A stretch of 64,000 nt of DNA from Lachnospiraceae bacterium (GCA_009777715.1 WRLH01000010.1:23920-87919); one strand, 5' to 3'. Counted from the stretch's first letter, positions 1 through 8,770 are shown. Notes: a model not told the origin generated them from the letters alone. Made by a program: numbers and translations.

Positions 1-99
1 CTCAGCCATAACAATATCATGTAAAAACACGCTGACCGCCCTTAGCGTATTTTCGGGAAGCAGTTCTATGTCTCTGTGCAGTTGCTGTCTGAGTTCCAT
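1..99 (-). CDS. N-terminal fragment of a small antitoxin-like protein, cut by window edge
   Basis: The first 33 codons of a gene that runs off the left edge are visible, starting MELRQQLHRDIELLPENTLR. The start is well supported: AGAGGTG lies just upstream of the ATG at 97-99. The pattern (charged helix, 'DIELLP' turn, helix) resembles small DUF2281/RelB-like antitoxins, but this is a weak, inferred resemblance. A strong promoter with a 14-bp palindrome in its spacer precedes it, which would suit an autoregulated toxin-antitoxin operon. It lies 74 bp downstream of the cotH stop and reads in the same direction. Its partner, if any, is outside the window. Confidence 0.5.
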   Translation of the reverse strand, partial: MELRQQLHRDIELLPENTLRAVSVFLHDIVMAE

Positions 100-134
100 A
101 ATACACCTCTTTAAAAAATATATTTTTATTAATC

Positions 135-162
135 ATTATAGCATGGATAAATCCATTGTCAA
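135..162 (-). promoter_or_regulatory. Consensus promoter with palindromic operator in spacer
   Basis: On the minus strand there is TTGACA (157-162), a 16-bp spacer, and TATAAT (135-140). The spacer holds a perfect palindrome, ATGGAT-AA-ATCCAT (143-156). A protein bound there would block RNA polymerase directly. It faces the partial gene at 1-99. Confidence 0.75.
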
Positions 163-173
163 GAAAAATGGCA

Positions 174-2630
174 CTAGCGCAACACATACTCATAACCCCC
201 GCGGCGCATATTCCTGGCCATCAAATAGCCATTGTCAATCCGGGGCAGTTTTAGTGAAAATACGATCTCTTCATTGCTATTTAAAAGCCTTAAGGTCTTG
301 CCGCTTTGCAAATTAAAGTTCATTAAAAAGCCCTTTAATGCGTCTTTGGTGCGAAAGTTCCTGCCATATAGAATTGCCGTCTGCCCCGGCTTTAAGATGG
401 TGTCGGCTAATATTTGCCGCCCGTCATTTAATGAATCCGTCTCTAAGTAAAATTTGCGCAAATCTATCTCATAAGGATAGGGGTTATAAATGGCAATAAA
501 ATCATTGCTGCCCTGATGGTCAATTAAGCTGACAAGCGGAATGCCGCTTTCGTCAGCCTCAAGGACGAGTTCGATGGTTATTGCTCCATTTAAAGCGTCG
601 GCTGCCCCGACTGTTAAGATTTCGGCAGCCCTTTTTTCACCATTAACAAGCCAATGGGAAAAAACATGGCCGTCAGCTTTGGCCGCAGTTATGTTAACCG
701 AATTGATGTCATAATAAAAACCGCTAAAATCCTCGGCTATTTTAATCGTATTTAACCGGATCTCGGCAAATTCATGGGATGATACCGTGACAGTATAACC
801 ACTAGGGCTAACTGCAAGGAATTTTTCAATTTGCTTTCGCATTTCCGCTGGCCGCTTTTTCCCAAAATCAATAATTCCCTCAACCTGGCTATCCACATAG
901 CCAAGGCTTGACCATGTACCACGAAGCTGGGCCCCGCCAGCGCGGAAATTGTGGTAAAGCTCGTTTGCCCGCTCCGCTTCTTTCCGGCGGACAGTTTTTT
1001 CGACTGCATCCGGTGAAAAATGATGGTTCATCAAATCGCATAAAACGGAAACAAACCGCGCCCGCATATCATCACGGCCAACCAACGCAAGCAACAATGG
1101 CGAATAACCGCGGTCAGTCGGGGTAATCCCCAGAATCCGGCCAAGGGATTCATCAGACGCTGGCCCGCCATACAAACCAAAGGTCCAGTCCGTATCATAA
1201 AGAAGCCAACGCCATTTTCCGTCTGCTGTTGACTTTCCGTCTGCTGTTGACTTTCCGTCTGCTGTTGACTTTCCGTCTGCTGTTGACTTTCCGTCATCAA
1301 ATTTTTCCCCGTCTTCGCCATAATAACGGTATACCTTGTAATTTCCCCATGGCCAGTCAAAATTGTTGGCATAAATCTGGACTGCATAATAAGCAAAAAA
1401 ATTATCAATATCTATCGCTGCAAGAAGTTCATTTAAAACATCATCATCGCCAATGTCATGATATAGATTAAAGATTTCTTCAAAATCCCCGGCCGCAATG
1501 ACACTAAGCGGGTCTTCTTCATCAAAATGCTTATGGGCTGCCCCGCCTTGCAAAATCGCCCATTCACCGTTTTTTATCTCATTTTTGTCATTTAAATAAT
1601 CATCATCGTAATATTGCTTTATCCAAGCAAGGCCATAGTACTCGCCATTCAAAAAAACAGCGGCAGCCCGGCTCGACTGCGTATCAGGCAGTAAACTAGA
1701 AGCCATCTCTTGGGTAATCTCATCGCGCAGGAAAGCGAATGGGTTGTCGTTGGCATTATTCCTTAAAAGGATGCTGTCATAACTGGTAATCGGCCGCCCA
1801 TAATGCGTGAAATCGTCAGGGAAAAAATCGTAAGCAAAGGTACTTTTTTCCTCATCGTAGCTTTTTCTTGCATAAAGCCGGAATGATTTTTGGTTCATTG
1901 CCCGTGACCAGCCGCCATGAACCCTCATTCCGCCATTTTGCGAAAGGATTAATTGACCGTCTTGGTCAATTAATTCAATATAAACAGGCCGCTCCGCTTC
2001 CCTGCCGCGCATATTAAAATTGGCCGGGGCCGGCGGGTCAGGATTTTCATCTTGGGTCTCGCTTAGGTATTGCTCGCGCAGCTTGCCGGGAACGGCTATT
2101 CCGTAGTCATCATCGTAGAGGTTAAAGGGCTCGGTAGAAAGAGAAAAAACCAAGGTATCAAAGCGCATAAAGACTTCATCGCCGACAAAATATGAATGGG
2201 TTTTTGTTGCCGTGTAGCTGCCGTCCGGCTTTAGGCCGCGGGCTTTTACGGTATAGGAACGCATTCCGCTCCCCCCGGCAAGGCGGATTTCGTCCGTATA
2301 TAAAATGCCGCCTGTTGAATCCGGCGTTCTTCCGTCCAAGGTGTAGAAAATTTCGGTAATATCATTATTTAGCGTTTCGAATGTGAGTAAAACTGTTTTT
2401 TCATAAAAATGCGCCGGGTGGGAAAAAATTATTTCTTCTTCATCAGCGTCATAAATTTCCGCTATGAAACCTTCTTCTTTTTCTTCTTTTTCTTCTTGAT
2501 TAAATGCACTGGCTGTAACAAAGGTTTCTTGATTTGGGAATCCACTAAGTTTTTCGTAAGCAAGGCAAAAAATGGCGGCTAAAACGATTAATGATATTGC
2601 GGCAATGATTTTCCGCTTTTCTTTCGCCAT
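174..2630 (-). CDS. CotH-kinase family membrane/cell-surface protein with chitobiase-like and lamin-tail domains
   Basis: This 818-aa protein has an N-terminal membrane anchor or uncleaved signal (residues 8-25), an acidic linker, and a chitobiase/FN3-like module (about 70-135). A CotH protein-kinase-like domain (about 155-620) follows, then a C-terminal lamin-tail-like domain (about 700-818). The CotH core shows the strand LLYDTDWTFG (about residue 480), which carries the DxDxxFG metal-binding type motif, and an upstream GMRVHGGWSR segment. CotH domains are atypical kinases first found in spore coats; outside spores their substrates are mostly unknown. The gene follows a DUF4956 gene by 11 bp and a VTC gene further upstream, a combination seen repeatedly in Clostridia. 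The start is supported by GGAG 8 bp upstream. A tandem STADGK repeat sits directly before the catalytic strand. Confidence 0.88.
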   Translation of the reverse strand: MAKEKRKIIAAISLIVLAAIFCLAYEKLSGFPNQETFVTASAFNQEEKEEKEEGFIAEIYDADEEEIIFSHPAHFYEKTVLLTFETLNNDITEIFYTLDGRTPDSTGGILYTDEIRLAGGSGMRSYTVKARGLKPDGSYTATKTHSYFVGDEVFMRFDTLVFSLSTEPFNLYDDDYGIAVPGKLREQYLSETQDENPDPPAPANFNMRGREAERPVYIELIDQDGQLILSQNGGMRVHGGWSRAMNQKSFRLYARKSYDEEKSTFAYDFFPDDFTHYGRPITSYDSILLRNNANDNPFAFLRDEITQEMASSLLPDTQSSRAAAVFLNGEYYGLAWIKQYYDDDYLNDKNEIKNGEWAILQGGAAHKHFDEEDPLSVIAAGDFEEIFNLYHDIGDDDVLNELLAAIDIDNFFAYYAVQIYANNFDWPWGNYKVYRYYGEDGEKFDDGKSTADGKSTADGKSTADGKSTADGKWRWLLYDTDWTFGLYGGPASDESLGRILGITPTDRGYSPLLLALVGRDDMRARFVSVLCDLMNHHFSPDAVEKTVRRKEAERANELYHNFRAGGAQLRGTWSSLGYVDSQVEGIIDFGKKRPAEMRKQIEKFLAVSPSGYTVTVSSHEFAEIRLNTIKIAEDFSGFYYDINSVNITAAKADGHVFSHWLVNGEKRAAEILTVGAADALNGAITIELVLEADESGIPLVSLIDHQGSNDFIAIYNPYPYEIDLRKFYLETDSLNDGRQILADTILKPGQTAILYGRNFRTKDALKGFLMNFNLQSGKTLRLLNSNEEIVFSLKLPRIDNGYLMARNMRRGGYEYVLR
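1217..1295. repeat. In-frame 18-bp tandem repeat in the CotH gene (about 4 copies)
   Basis: The unit gactttccgtctgctgtt recurs with an 18-bp period and no drift, and encodes (STADGK)n at about residues 446-471. It lengthens a loop just before the LLYDTDWTFG strand. Near-identical copies point to recent slippage. Confidence 0.9.
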
Positions 2631-2641
2631 CGGCTTCTCCT

Positions 2642-3304
2642 TTAATCACTAATATATTCCATCAGGACAACACTTTGGACACCGCTTAGAACTTCAAGCT
2701 TTTCCTGCATTTTTATTTCCATCTTATCTACTTTGACTGTTACGGTCACTTCGGCATAATTATCATATGTAATTGAACTTTTTAGCTTTGCCCGATATGA
2801 TTCAAGGATTTCAAAAACTGATTCCCGCGCCGATAAATCATATTTTACAATACAGACAAACCTTTTGACTCCGCCAGTCACTATCGAAAAAACCAGATAT
2901 ACGCCAGCGATTAAAAATGTCCCGATTAAAGCCAGCGGAAAAAGCCCTGCCCCGCTGGTAAGCCCGGCGGCAATCGCCAGGAATAAGAAGCCGATATCAA
3001 GCGGGTCTTTGACTGCTGCCCGGAAGCGGACAATCGATAACGCCCCCACCATTCCCAGTGAAAGGACCAGGTTTTGGGAAATCGTCATGATAATAAAGGC
3101 TGTCGTCAAGCAGGTGATGACGTTTAAGAGGTTGAAGCTCTCACTATAGACCGCTCCTTTATAAAAAAAGCGGTAGACAAAATAAATCGTGGTTCCGCAT
3201 ATCAATGCGGTTAAAAGGCACGCGGTGATGTGGGCTGGGGTCAGCCTTGTAATAATGCTTGCCTGTTCTAGGCTGTCTGTGAGTTCCCTGATAATATTGG
3301 TCAT
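2642..3304 (-). CDS. DUF4956 family membrane protein
   Basis: This 220-aa protein has three to four membrane segments in residues 20-150 and a soluble C-terminal alpha/beta domain. The segment GALSIVRFRAAVKDPLDI is the family hallmark of DUF4956. Family members commonly sit beside VTC-domain polyphosphate polymerase-like genes and CotH-kinase genes, as here; biochemical function is unknown. The C-terminal part may be a regulatory ferredoxin-like/ACT-like fold (inference). The start is supported by GGGAGG six bases upstream. It is separated from the VTC gene by a 151-bp gap holding a 100-bp inverted-repeat element. Confidence 0.87.
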   Translation of the reverse strand: MTNIIRELTDSLEQASIITRLTPAHITACLLTALICGTTIYFVYRFFYKGAVYSESFNLLNVITCLTTAFIIMTISQNLVLSLGMVGALSIVRFRAAVKDPLDIGFLFLAIAAGLTSGAGLFPLALIGTFLIAGVYLVFSIVTGGVKRFVCIVKYDLSARESVFEILESYRAKLKSSITYDNYAEVTVTVKVDKMEIKMQEKLEVLSGVQSVVLMEYISD

Positions 3305-3337
3305 GGTTTTCCTCCCAAGGCTTTTATAAAATCGTCA

Positions 3338-3437
3338 GGCAAAATATAACTCTTCGTGACTGTGCCCTAAATGGCGTTAAAATAAAATCATTAGGACGGA
3401 TAGAAGGCGGCCAAGGTCACGAAGAGTTATTTTTGCC
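3338..3437. repeat. 100-bp inverted-repeat element, copy A
   Basis: Arms of 22-23 bp (3338-3360 and 3416-3437) are perfectly complementary apart from a one-base bulge; the innermost 13 bp read AACTCTTCGTGAC / GTCACGAAGAGTT. They enclose a 55-bp core that starts TGTGCCCTAA and ends TAGAAGGCGGCCAAG. A second copy with a matching core but different, self-complementary arms lies at 63812-63922. It could be a MITE-like element or a structured RNA. It lies between two genes of the same operon. Confidence 0.75.
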
Positions 3438-3455
3438 TTCCTCTTAATCATACCA

Positions 3456-4190
3456 TCATATCTTTAAGGCTTTTCTGATACTCATGCACATCCGGTATTT
3501 TGAAATCGCTAACGGCTTCCCGGTTTCGTAAGGAATCACCGCACGGACGATTTCGGGCATAAAATCATCGAATTTTATCTCCATGACAACACTGTCATTA
3601 TGGTAGGCCGGAACGGAAAACTCCTCTTTCTCCTTTGGTTTTACGATGGCAAACTCACTTAGGCAGCTCGCCCGCAATTGCCTGTCAAAAGTAATCCTTA
3701 GATTTGAAGCCGGGTATATAAAAGCCTCGCGGTAGTAGTCAACGCCTATCACCGGGCGGAGTCCTGATTCTTTTGCGGCAAAATAAAACTCCTTTAAAAC
3801 GCCCTCCTCGTTTGCAAAAGATACGGGGAAATCGCAGTTCAGCAAACTTTCACAGGCTTTTTCATCAATCCGCGCGGATTTTTTGCTTATCCAGCGGTTA
3901 AATTTTTCTTTGCATTCTAATTTAATGAACCCTAAGTCATTATTATAAGTGCGGATTCTAAATTTCCGCCGATCAAACACCCCATTTACTTTTTCGGTAA
4001 AGGCCGTTTCCCTTAGGTCATCAAAGTAAATACTGCGGACAAAATAGCCGTCTTTTCCGGCGGCTTTTCCGGCGTTTTTATCGCAATCTAATAGCAAAGC
4101 AATCCGGTTTTTTGCCACAAGATATTCTGCCTTGCTTAACTCAAATTTTATTTCGCGGCGGCATTTTTTCAGCTTATTCATCTTTATCAT
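3456..4190 (-). CDS. VTC-domain (polyphosphate polymerase-like) protein
   Basis: This 244-aa protein has the CYTH/VTC tunnel-fold pattern: RREIKFEL near the N terminus, RSIYFDD, then RKFRIRTY followed by IKLECKEK, a KKSARI strand, RITFDRQL, VMEIKFDD and a C-terminal AISKYRMC. These alternating Lys/Arg/Glu strands bind polyphosphate and metal in yeast Vtc4, which makes polyphosphate from ATP; bacterial members are assumed to act similarly, probably with the membrane DUF4956 protein encoded next. The ATG overlaps the purL stop as ATGA, so translation should be coupled to purL. A second in-frame Met (codon 4) is an alternative start. Confidence 0.88.
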   Translation of the reverse strand: MIKMNKLKKCRREIKFELSKAEYLVAKNRIALLLDCDKNAGKAAGKDGYFVRSIYFDDLRETAFTEKVNGVFDRRKFRIRTYNNDLGFIKLECKEKFNRWISKKSARIDEKACESLLNCDFPVSFANEEGVLKEFYFAAKESGLRPVIGVDYYREAFIYPASNLRITFDRQLRASCLSEFAIVKPKEKEEFSVPAYHNDSVVMEIKFDDFMPEIVRAVIPYETGKPLAISKYRMCMSIRKALKI

Positions 4191-7100
4191 TTAAAATATT
4201 TGACCCCAGATGCAAATATTTTCATATCCCGCCGTCCGTGAATATTGATTGCCCACTTTTCCGAACACCGTTCCGCATGGAGCATTTTGCCAAAGACACG
4301 GCCGTCAGGTGAAGTAATTCCCTCTATTGCTGCCCTTGAACCATTAATATCTTGCCCAACATAGCAGGTTGCGACCTGCCCATTATCCAGCAAAAAGTCG
4401 AGCCAATCATCTGAAGCAACAAAGCGGCCATAAGCATGGGAAGCCGGACTGACATAGGTGTCACTAAAATCCGCACCCCTAAGCCATGGTGATTTGTCAT
4501 AAAGCACTCGCACATAAGCCATCGTGGACACATAACGACCGATATGATTGTAGGTCAGGGCCGGAGTCCCGGCTTCTTCGGCAAAATAAAACTCGCCAAA
4601 AGGCAGTAAGCCAAGCTTTAACAAAGCCTGGAATCCTGTCCCAATCCCAAGGATTAAACCGTCACGCTTATTTAATAAATTGGTTATTGCTTCTTTTAGG
4701 TAGTCATTCTGGAAAACCGTGGCATAAAATTTCGCGCTTCCATCGGGTTCGTCGTCAGACGTAAAACCGTTCGGGAACATCACAATCTGGGCTTTGTCAA
4801 TTTCGGCGGCAAAGGCACGGTAAGAAGCGGTGATTTCATCAGGCGATAAGCTTTTGAAAACTTTTGTAACTACTTTTGCCCCTGCTTTTGCGAAAGCGGC
4901 CGCTCCCTCATATTCACCGTTTGTTCCGTGTAAAACCGGGATAAAAACGGTGGGGACGGCGACTTTTTCTTTGCAGATGTAGATGGAGTCATCTTTATAG
5001 ATGGGGAAATGCTGCGTTTTCGTTGGTTGACTGACCGGGTCAGCCAATTTTGCCGCGATTAGTGCATCTTCAAAACCTGCCCCGGCGGGGAAAATTTCCG
5101 CCAGTTTCCCTGTCCACGCGCTAAGTGCTTCTGCCATCGTAATGTGGATATTTGTGCCGGAAAAGAAAGCTTCCGCGGTGACCGTGCCGATTAGGAAAGA
5201 TGAAACGCCGCTTTCTGCCAATCTATCAAGCCCCTCTTTGGTTGTTTCAATCAAGATGTCACCAATATTATTTTGGAATAAGTCTTTTAATTCCAGTTCC
5301 TCATTAAGGCTAACGCCTAACTTATTCCCAAAGGCCATTTTGCTGATCGCTGCTGCAAGGCCGCTGGTTGAAAGGGCGTAAGCAGAGCTGATTTCCCCTG
5401 CTTTAATCAATTCGCTAATCTTTGTATAAGCGGCCGCCACTTTATCATAAAGCGGTTTTTCATATTCATCACGAGGCGCAAAAACCTGAACCAGCAGGTT
5501 GCCAGCCTTTTTCAGTTCCGGGCTGATAATATTTTGGATTTTGGCGGTGCTAACGGCAAATGACACTAGTGTCGGTGGGACATCAATGTCATTAAATGTG
5601 CCGGACATACTGTCTTTTCCGCCAATTGATGGCAGGCCAAAACCCATCTGGGCATCATATGCCCCTAACAAAGCGGCAAATGGCTGGCTCCAACGCTCAG
5701 GGTCGCTGCTCATGCGGCGGAAAAACTCTTGGAACGAAAAGCGGATTTGACGGTGGTCACCGCCGGAAGCAACGATTTTTGCAATGGATTCAAGGACAGC
5801 ATAAATCGCACCATGATAGGGACTCCACTCCGACAAATAAGGGTCAAAACCATAACTCATCAGCGTCACGGTATCGGTTTTTCCTTTTAGGAGCGGAAGC
5901 TTGGCAACCATTGTCTGGTTTTCGGTTAATTGGTACTTTCCGCCATATGGCATTAAGACATTAGTTGCCCCGGCAGAAAAATCAAAACGTTCGGCCAAGC
6001 CTTTTTGGGAACAGACATTTAAATCACTTAAGGTTTCTAACCAAGCTTTTTTGTAATTTCCCTTGGTAAGTGCTTCGTAAACCGCCGAAATTTTTGCTTT
6101 TGTGAAGTAATTATCATTTTCGGCGGGCATATTCACAAAAACCTGGGCTTTTTGATGGGCCCCATTGGTATCGAGGAAAGCGCGTGACAAATCAACGATT
6201 TTTACCCCACGCCATTTTATCACCATTCGCTCTTCTTTAGTTACTAAAGCAACCTCGGTCGCTTCTACATTTTCTTCTGCGGCATAAGCTAAGAACTGTG
6301 CCACATTTTCCGGGGCGATTACTACTGCCATCCGCTCTTGTGACTCGGAAATCGCTAGCTCCGTTCCATCTAGGCCCGCATATTTCTGGGGTACTTTATC
6401 TAGATCAACAACCAGGCCCGGAGCAAGCTCGCCAATCGCCACGGAAACACCGCCAGCACCAAAATCATTGCATTTTTTGATTAGGCGGCTGGCTTCCTCG
6501 CGCCGGAAAAGCCGGACAATATTCCGCTCTGTCGGGGCATCGCCCTTTTGCACTTCCGCGCTTAGGGTTTCAATCGCGTCCTCTGTATGGACCTTTGAAG
6601 AACCGGTTGCTCCGCCGCAGCCATCACGGCCAGTTCGGCCGCCAAGCAAAATAATGACATCACCGCAAGCTGTCCCGCCCCGGAGGACGGCCGAACGGGG
6701 AGCAGCTGCCATAAGCGCCCCCAGCTCCATGCGTTTTGCAACATATCCCGGATGGTATATTTCTTTGACCAGTCCAGCGGCTGCGCCAATTTGATTGCCG
6801 TATGAAGAATATCCGGCCGCCGCCGTGCGGGTGATTTTGCGTTGCGGTAGTTTTCCTTTAAGCGTCTTATTAAAAGCAAGGGTCGGGTCAGCAGCCCCAG
6901 TCAGGCGCATTGCCTGATACACATACCCCCGGCCCGACAATGGGTCGCGGATTCCGCCGCCAAGACAAGTGGCAGCTCCGCCGAACGGCTCTATCTCCGT
7001 GGGATGGTTATGCGTTTCATTTTTGAACATAATTAGCCATTCTTCGGTGTGTAAACCGTCTTTGGTTTCAATCTCAACAGGCACAACCACCGAACAGGCG

Positions 7101-8146
7101 TTAATTTCATCACTTTCTTCCATGTCGTCAAGCTTGCCTAAGCTTTTAAGCTTGCGCATTGCCATCTGGGCCAAATCCATCAGGCAGATAAATCTGTCCC
7201 CGGACGGATTGGCTTCTTGATGGGACTTTAGGTAGTCTTTGTATGAAGCTTCGATTGGGACACGGTAAAAACCTTCGCCAAAATTTACTTCGGTTAATTC
7301 GGTTGAAAAAGTCGTATGGCGGCAGTGGTCAGACCAATATGTATCAAGAACGCGGATTTCGGTCACGGTCGGGTCGCGTTTTTCCTCTTCGCAATAATAC
7401 TTGTGGATATGAAGGAAATCCTTAAATGTCATCGCCAGATTAAGCGAAGCAAAAAAATCCCTTAGCTCATCTTCACTTTTTGCGCGGAAACCATGATAAA
7501 TCTCGATATCTTCCGCTTCTTCATATTCGCTGGCAAGGGTTGCTGGTTTTAACGGCTCTGTTTCCCGCAAGTCAACGGGATTAATGACATAAGCTTTAAT
7601 CCGGTTAAACTCATCATCAGAAATAACACCTGTTATTAAATAGGTTGTTGCGGATTTTACGAGCGGAGTGGAAGCTAAAGCATCCTTGGAAGTTAAAAAA
7701 GCATCCTTGGAAGCTAAAGCATCCTTGGAAGCTAAAGCATCCTTGGAAGCTAAAGCATCCTTGGAAGCTAAAGCATCCTTGGAAGCTAAAGCATTCTTGG
7801 AAGCGTTAGTTACGTTAGATCCGTGTAATAAGATTAAGCATTTTTTGGCTGAATCAGCCCGCTGGTCAAATTGGCCCGGCCGAAGCTCTACGCTAAAGGC
7901 GCGGGAGTCTTTAGGAAGCATAAATGACTCTTCGTAAAGATTGTCAAGCACAGGGTCAGAAAAAACTAAAGTTTTGGCCTTTTGGTAAACAGCGTCCGAA
8001 ATGTTTTCAATATCGTAGCGGATCAGGATTTTTATGCTTTTTACCGAAGAAATATCGAGAAATTTGGTAATGTCGTTTAAAAGTTCATCTGCTTGGTTGG
8101 TGTACTCTGGTTTTCTTTCAATATAAATGCGTTTTACTTTTGTCAT
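4187..8146 (-). CDS. purL: Phosphoribosylformylglycinamidine synthase (large, single chain) with degenerate glutaminase site
   Basis: This 1319-aa enzyme belongs to the clostridial/streptococcal long-chain PurL type and converts FGAR to FGAM in purine synthesis. Recognisable parts are the N-terminal PurS-like region, the substrate segment DTYWSDHCRHTTF, the metal/ATP segment FKNETHNHPTEIEPFGGA, and the second synthetase half with GIGGKDSMSG-like SIGGKDSMSG. The C terminus is a class-I glutaminase domain. There, the nucleophile elbow reads GIGTGFQALL (about residue 1167) where the family has Cys (GICNG), and the His/Glu pair reads SHAYGRF instead of HGEGR. Cys and Glu are therefore missing and only His remains. 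Residues about 113-160 are an ASKDAL tandem repeat. Start: AGGAG eight bases upstream. It is remote from purE/M/N/D. Confidence 0.95.
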   Translation of the reverse strand: MTKVKRIYIERKPEYTNQADELLNDITKFLDISSVKSIKILIRYDIENISDAVYQKAKTLVFSDPVLDNLYEESFMLPKDSRAFSVELRPGQFDQRADSAKKCLILLHGSNVTNASKNALASKDALASKDALASKDALASKDALASKDAFLTSKDALASTPLVKSATTYLITGVISDDEFNRIKAYVINPVDLRETEPLKPATLASEYEEAEDIEIYHGFRAKSEDELRDFFASLNLAMTFKDFLHIHKYYCEEEKRDPTVTEIRVLDTYWSDHCRHTTFSTELTEVNFGEGFYRVPIEASYKDYLKSHQEANPSGDRFICLMDLAQMAMRKLKSLGKLDDMEESDEINACSVVVPVEIETKDGLHTEEWLIMFKNETHNHPTEIEPFGGAATCLGGGIRDPLSGRGYVYQAMRLTGAADPTLAFNKTLKGKLPQRKITRTAAAGYSSYGNQIGAAAGLVKEIYHPGYVAKRMELGALMAAAPRSAVLRGGTACGDVIILLGGRTGRDGCGGATGSSKVHTEDAIETLSAEVQKGDAPTERNIVRLFRREEASRLIKKCNDFGAGGVSVAIGELAPGLVVDLDKVPQKYAGLDGTELAISESQERMAVVIAPENVAQFLAYAAEENVEATEVALVTKEERMVIKWRGVKIVDLSRAFLDTNGAHQKAQVFVNMPAENDNYFTKAKISAVYEALTKGNYKKAWLETLSDLNVCSQKGLAERFDFSAGATNVLMPYGGKYQLTENQTMVAKLPLLKGKTDTVTLMSYGFDPYLSEWSPYHGAIYAVLESIAKIVASGGDHRQIRFSFQEFFRRMSSDPERWSQPFAALLGAYDAQMGFGLPSIGGKDSMSGTFNDIDVPPTLVSFAVSTAKIQNIISPELKKAGNLLVQVFAPRDEYEKPLYDKVAAAYTKISELIKAGEISSAYALSTSGLAAAISKMAFGNKLGVSLNEELELKDLFQNNIGDILIETTKEGLDRLAESGVSSFLIGTVTAEAFFSGTNIHITMAEALSAWTGKLAEIFPAGAGFEDALIAAKLADPVSQPTKTQHFPIYKDDSIYICKEKVAVPTVFIPVLHGTNGEYEGAAAFAKAGAKVVTKVFKSLSPDEITASYRAFAAEIDKAQIVMFPNGFTSDDEPDGSAKFYATVFQNDYLKEAITNLLNKRDGLILGIGTGFQALLKLGLLPFGEFYFAEEAGTPALTYNHIGRYVSTMAYVRVLYDKSPWLRGADFSDTYVSPASHAYGRFVASDDWLDFLLDNGQVATCYVGQDINGSRAAIEGITSPDGRVFGKMLHAERCSEKWAINIHGRRDMKIFASGVKYFK
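7671..7800. repeat. In-frame 18-bp tandem repeat in purL (about 7 copies)
   Basis: The unit gaagctaaagcatccttg recurs with an 18-bp period, with one 21-bp variant copy. It encodes (ASKDAL)n, an Ala/Lys/Asp helix-like insertion between the PurS-like region and the strand TPLVKSATTYL. It explains most of the protein's excess length over the usual about 1250 residues. Confidence 0.92.
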
Positions 8147-8174
8147 CTGTTCTCCTAGAATAATATTTTGGATT

Positions 8175-8768
8175 TTATTCCATAATCAATCCTTGCATTA
8201 TGTAAAATAATTCTTTGTCAACTGCTGCTTCCGAAATGCCCAAGGTCCGGGCCGCGACTTTCAGCCCTTCGAGGGTGTACATAATATTCCCAGCCATGCC
8301 CCGCGGATCTTCGCAATAAAACTCGCCCGCTGAAATGCCGTCACGGATTAAATTTTCCAAAATCAATATGCCTGTCTCAAATTGCTGTTTGATTAGGTTT
8401 TCTTTTGGCGGGATTTTGATTTTTTTGTAGTTAAGATGAAAATAATATTCATAAATAGCAATCGTCAAGGAATTTTTTTTCTTGAGGATTTCCTTTTTTT
8501 GTTCTTTCATAAAAAGAGCAAGAATATCGGACGCGGTTGCTTCCTCCGGCAAACTGTCGGTACTTTCGCCGTCCCTTGATTCCTCACTATTTAGGACGGC
8601 AGAAAATATATCTTCAACCCGCGTAAAGTGTAAATACAAGCCGCCACGGCTGATATTGCTTGCGGCGACAATGTCCTGCATCGTCACATTGCGGAAACCT
8701 TTTTCTGCAAAAACCCTGCGCGAGCATTCTAATATGTAACTTCTCTTTTGTCCTGATTTTTCTCCCAT
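8175..8768 (-). CDS. TetR/AcrR family transcriptional regulator
   Basis: This 197-aa protein has a TetR-type N-terminal helix-turn-helix: RSYILECSRRVFAEKGF, then VTMQDIVAASNISRGGLYLHF (residues about 10-50). The C-terminal helical ligand domain is unassigned, so the inducer cannot be named. It follows the small unknown gene at 8771-9229 with only two bases between stop and start, so the two are co-transcribed. AAAGGG lies seven bases before the ATG. The regulated target is probably nearby or its own operon, but no operator was recognised. Confidence 0.9.
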   Translation of the reverse strand: MGEKSGQKRSYILECSRRVFAEKGFRNVTMQDIVAASNISRGGLYLHFTRVEDIFSAVLNSEESRDGESTDSLPEEATASDILALFMKEQKKEILKKKNSLTIAIYEYYFHLNYKKIKIPPKENLIKQQFETGILILENLIRDGISAGEFYCEDPRGMAGNIMYTLEGLKVAARTLGISEAAVDKELFYIMQGLIME

Positions 8769-8770
8769 GA

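Noticed and set aside
1031..1408. Minus-strand frame with ESQQQT repeats in another frame of cotH
   Set aside because: A shadow of the 18-bp repeat; the cotH frame has the domain matches.
3338..3437. Integron attC site
   Set aside because: Overall hairpin form is similar, but the core-site sequences expected of attC, and any integrase or cassette array, are absent.
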